From Anderseniella sp963700885 (GTDB taxonomy: Bacteria; Pseudomonadota; Alphaproteobacteria; Rhizobiales; Aestuariivirgaceae): a DNA stretch of 64,000 nt. This document shows positions 61,426 to 64,000 of the stretch, in pieces. Numbering within the stretch: the stretch's first letter is position 1; each line of letters starts with the position of its first letter. The notes below the pieces were generated by a model. That model searched no databases and had not been told where the DNA came from. It was given only the letters and a program-made list of their open reading frames with translations. The stretch lies in assembly GCA_963700885.1 (NCBI GenBank), contig CAVOZJ010000016.1, forward strand, positions 248,001 through 312,000, given 5' to 3'. The position numbers and the translations under genes were made by a program.

Positions 61426-63106
61426 AACCTTTCCACCCGCATTGATCTTGTTGTCTGCCGCATTTATGGCAGTGATTTCGCGCCCGAATGCGCGCGTTGC
61501 AATTGTATTGCTCGCCCCGCTGGTAACCCTTTGGGCCATATGGTCATTACCGGATGGCGTTGTGCTCTCGACCCGGTTTCTCGACTATGAAATACAGCCT
61601 ATAGAGGTTTCTCCGGTTCGACGGATGTTCGCGACCGTGTTTGCCATTATGGCATTCGCGGGCGCGCTTTTCTCGTTCAGAACAGCAAAGACGGCGGAAC
61701 TGGGCGCCGCTTTTGCATATGCGTCCGGCGCTGTGGGGGTATCGTTTGCCGGTGATCTCATCACGCTGTTCATCTGGTGGGAGATGATGGCAATCTTCTC
61801 AACCATCGTTGTGTGGTGTGGCGGAACTGAAGCATCACGCAGAGCAGGCATTCGCTATGCCATGATGCACTTGTTGTCCGGTATTCTGCTGAAGATTGGC
61901 ATTGAAGGCGTATATGTTCACACCGGATCGCTGGAAATTGAGGCCATGCTGGCGACCGATCTTGACCGCTGGCTGATTCTTGTTGGCATTTTGATCAATG
62001 CTGCAGCGCCGCCGTTTTCGTCCTGGCTTCCGGATGCTTACCCGGAATCAAGCCCAACCGGTGCGGTCTTTCTCTCGGCTTTCACAACCAAGACGGCCGT
62101 ATTGGCGCTGATCCTGTTGTTTCCGGGCGAAAAGGTATTGATCTGGATCGGGCTTTACATGGTGTTTTACGGCATCATTTACGCATTACTTGAAAACGAC
62201 GCGCGTCGAATTCTTGCCTATTCTATCATCAATCAGGTGGGATTCATGGTCACTGCTATCGGTATTGGCACTGAACTGGCGATCAATGGTGCGGCACTGC
62301 ACGCATTTGCACATATCATCTACAAGGCATTGCTGCTGATGAGTGCCGGCGTGGTTTTGTATCGCACAGGCCAGCGCAAGTGTACGGACCTTGGCGGTCT
62401 GTTCCGAACCATGCCGGTGACCTGCATTTGCGGAATTGTTGGCGCACTGGCGATTTCCTCTTTCCCGCTGACGTCAGGTTACACTACCAAAACCATGATT
62501 TCCATTGCAGCGGAACAGGAACACCTAGTGTTCGTCTGGTACATGCTGGCGGCGGCATCAGCCGGTGTTTTCCTGCATGCCGGCATCAAGTTCCCGTGGT
62601 TTGTGTTCTTTCAGAAGGATTCCGGTCTTCGACCCAAGGATGCGCCGTGGAACATGGCGGCCGCTATGATCTTTTTTGCATTTTTGTGCATTGCTCTCGG
62701 CATGTACCCCGATCCGCTTTATGCCATGCTGCCGAACACAGCCATAGCACCGGTCTACAAGTCTGAAAAAGTGGTGTTTTACCTGCAATTACTGCTGTTC
62801 TCAGGCCTCGCTTTCTTCCTTTTGCTCAACTACATGAAGCGGACCTTGACCATTACGCTGGATTTCGACTGGATCTGGCGCGTCGCAATTTTCAGGGTCG
62901 GCAACCTGGGCTATGATGCCTGCACCGCAATGCGAACGTCTGCGGAGAAATTTGTTCTGTCATTTTTGAAAACGGGGCGAGCAGGATTGGACGATTTGTC
63001 CAAACGAGATGGCGTAATCTTGCGGGCAACATCTGCTACCGGCCTCGGTGCGCTTTACGCCATGATCCTGCTGACGCTTTACATACTGGTTTATTACCTG
63101 GATTGA
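61415..63106 (+). CDS. Third MrpD/NuoL-like antiporter subunit
   Basis: A 563-residue protein, the longest and most diverged of the three: DLITLFIWWEMMAIFSTIVV (Glu), NAAAPPFSSWLPDAYPESSP, ENDARRILAYSIINQVGFMV and SFPLTSGYTTKTM. The Lys normally before PFSSW is missing. A C-terminal extension with extra helices (about 455-563, ending LYILVYYLD) recalls the lateral end of NuoL/MrpA. ATG 61415 has AAGGA 8 bases upstream; ATG 61406 is possible. Last gene of the operon. Confidence 0.9.
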   Translation: MIFETFPPALILLSAAFMAVISRPNARVAIVLLAPLVTLWAIWSLPDGVVLSTRFLDYEIQPIEVSPVRRMFATVFAIMAFAGALFSFRTAKTAELGAAFAYASGAVGVSFAGDLITLFIWWEMMAIFSTIVVWCGGTEASRRAGIRYAMMHLLSGILLKIGIEGVYVHTGSLEIEAMLATDLDRWLILVGILINAAAPPFSSWLPDAYPESSPTGAVFLSAFTTKTAVLALILLFPGEKVLIWIGLYMVFYGIIYALLENDARRILAYSIINQVGFMVTAIGIGTELAINGAALHAFAHIIYKALLLMSAGVVLYRTGQRKCTDLGGLFRTMPVTCICGIVGALAISSFPLTSGYTTKTMISIAAEQEHLVFVWYMLAAASAGVFLHAGIKFPWFVFFQKDSGLRPKDAPWNMAAAMIFFAFLCIALGMYPDPLYAMLPNTAIAPVYKSEKVVFYLQLLLFSGLAFFLLLNYMKRTLTITLDFDWIWRVAIFRVGNLGYDACTAMRTSAEKFVLSFLKTGRAGLDDLSKRDGVILRATSATGLGALYAMILLTLYILVYYLD

Positions 63107-63112
63107 AATTCC

Positions 63113-63160
63113 TGCCCGGCTGACGGAGTTGAATGTCCGTTGCCAGGCATCAAAATTTTT
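63113..63160 (+). terminator. Probable terminator of the antiporter operon
   Basis: A mismatched stem (TGCC/GGCA, GGC/GCC, ACGGA/TCCGT) around GTTGAATG, followed by AAAATTTTT. It starts 7 bases after the last antiporter gene. The T run begins 6 bases after the stem, so it is not ideal. Confidence 0.5.
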
Positions 63161-63170
63161 CCTGTCCGAT

Positions 63171-63213
63171 TGTCGCGAGATTAACGAATTTTCCGTACCT
63201 TCATCTCGCGACA
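63171..63213. promoter_or_regulatory. Perfect 11-bp inverted repeat before the TupA-like gene
   Basis: TGTCGCGAGAT (63171-63181) and ATCTCGCGACA (63203-63213) are exact reverse complements 21 bases apart, with centres 32 bp (about three helix turns) apart. The right arm ends 23 bases before the ATG at 63237. It could be a pair of operator half sites or an mRNA leader hairpin. Confidence 0.5.
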
Positions 63214-63236
63214 GTTATGGACAGTGAGTTTCGGCC

Positions 63237-64000
63237 ATGGGTTTCATGGGAAGATTGCAGCAGTTTTTTCCACGGGCAGGTGTGAGCAACAGCGCTCTTT
63301 CGTTTGCGACAACTGAAATGCTGGCAGTACGGGAACGATTTGGCGAGCAGATTGAGCGGTCGCCAATGCCTGATCATCGGCGTGGTATCGACTATTACAG
63401 CCCCAAAAATCTGATACGGGCGATTGCCCGCGGCGCTGACCTATACCGCAATGCGCACGGGGTTCTGCCGAGTCTGATTGATCCAAAAACCTACAACGAA
63501 AAATTGTTCTGGATGAAAATCTTCTGCGATATTCCGCAGCCGTCGCCTGGCAATAAACTGGCGGTGGGCAGTTTTATACCGTCAGATATTGCACATCTGG
63601 TTTCTCCGGTCAGACCCATCTGGTTATCAGATCAGATAGCATTGCCGGTCAATGGCGAAATTCCCGACGGTCATTATTTCTTCAAGGCGAATTATGGCTC
63701 CGGGAACCAGCTCCGGGTTGAGTACCCGATTGAAGAAGATATCCGCCGCCAAGCTCTGTCACAGGCCCATCGTTGGCCGCTTCGCACCGAAACGGATGGT
63801 CGCGGCGAGTGGTGGTATCACACATACCCAAAAGAGTATTTTCTGGAACCATCGGTTTCCGGTGCGGCGTCACCGGAAGAGTTTCAATTCACAGTTTTGA
63901 ACGGCCGGATTGGTTTTGTTCAACATATCAGGAGCAGGTTCGAATTTTATGAGCGCAATCTTTACGATGAGGATTTTCAGCCACTGAAAGTCAACATTGA
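63237..64000 (+). CDS. TupA-like ATP-grasp protein, N-terminal part (runs off the window)
   Basis: An open frame from ATG 63237 to the window end (254 codons). After about 70 residues comes PSLIDPKTYNEKLFWMKI, then HYFFKANYGSGNQLRV and EEFQFTVLNGRIGFVQ. The NPKTxNEKLxWxK and KxNxGSG blocks are typical of the TupA-like ATP-grasp family, associated with teichuronopeptide and surface polysaccharide synthesis. The second block binds ATP. A role in surface polysaccharide or aminoacyl modification is inferred from family. The C-terminal catalytic residues are outside. Confidence 0.78.
   Translation, partial: MGFMGRLQQFFPRAGVSNSALSFATTEMLAVRERFGEQIERSPMPDHRRGIDYYSPKNLIRAIARGADLYRNAHGVLPSLIDPKTYNEKLFWMKIFCDIPQPSPGNKLAVGSFIPSDIAHLVSPVRPIWLSDQIALPVNGEIPDGHYFFKANYGSGNQLRVEYPIEEDIRRQALSQAHRWPLRTETDGRGEWWYHTYPKEYFLEPSVSGAASPEEFQFTVLNGRIGFVQHIRSRFEFYERNLYDEDFQPLKVNI

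Noticed and set aside
60118..61539. Long open frame (473 codons) opposite the second MrpD-like gene
   Set aside because: His/Gln/Arg-rich composition without domains is the usual antisense shadow of a membrane protein gene; no ribosome site.
1..64000. CRISPR arrays, insertion sequences, rRNA genes or an intein in dnaB
   Set aside because: I found no regularly spaced repeats, no transposase motif and no rRNA segment, and dnaB is of normal length.

Overview
The window looks like chromosomal DNA of an alphaproteobacterium, most likely order Hyphomicrobiales (Rhizobiales). Three things point there. The core gene order is the rhizobial one: guaB-MAPEG-rsmB-guaA; radA-cvpA-purF-SDR; dnaB-alr; rpsF-rpsR-DUF2232-rplI; fabD-fabG-acpP-fabF-mltG-yicC-gmk; and rsmA-pdxA-surA-lptD facing pepA-holC. 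DUF2232 sits between S18 and L9, as is usual in that order. A 106-bp palindromic intergenic repeat resembling the common Rhizobiales type lies after rsmB. I cannot name a genus. Family assignments come from motifs and recalled family features, not from searches.

Layout. 1-976: the end of an apparent mobile or integrated element (a cut-off coiled-coil protein, a small winged-helix protein, two related palindromes) abutting the CCA end of tRNA-Gln(CTG). 1371-6359: a herA-like ATPase broken by many single-base frame changes, a soluble histidine kinase, and divergently ppx and rlmE. 6613-11822: guanine nucleotide synthesis genes guaB and guaA around a MAPEG protein and rsmB. 11838-13371: a tightly coupled operon of two paralogous secreted four-cysteine proteins around a DksA-type zinc-finger protein; this is the least explained locus here. 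13566-19540: tandem NnrU-family membrane proteins, panB, a Tat-type multicopper oxidase, a TPR_21 protein and der.

19556-34336, all minus strand except one gene: FAH-family hydratase, SDR, purF, cvpA, radA, mlaF, mlaE, alr, dnaB, a frameshifted cyclopropane fatty acid synthase, rplI, DUF2232, rpsR and rpsF. A plus-strand Fe(II)/2-oxoglutarate oxygenase of the HalD/BesD type interrupts this block. 34602-42251: a threonine dehydratase-like enzyme, then the fatty acid synthesis cluster fabD-fabG-acpP-fabF, mltG, yicC and gmk. 42264-47703: rsmA, pdxA, a lipoprotein SurA homologue and lptD on the minus strand. A 29-bp alternating purine-pyrimidine tract covers the lptD start.

48166-55458: pepA, holC and mixed accessory or housekeeping genes (methyltransferase, DUF1737, GST, aspartoacylase-like hydrolase, SDR lacking the catalytic tyrosine, two tandem PilZ proteins, a membrane zinc peptidase). 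55594-63106: a nine-gene Mrp-type cation/proton antiporter operon with no mrpA but three NuoL/MrpD-like subunits. The window ends inside a TupA-like ATP-grasp gene preceded by a perfect 11-bp inverted repeat. Apart from the herA and cfa regions, the recognised genes are full length and closely packed. I found no CRISPR array, no insertion sequence and no rRNA.
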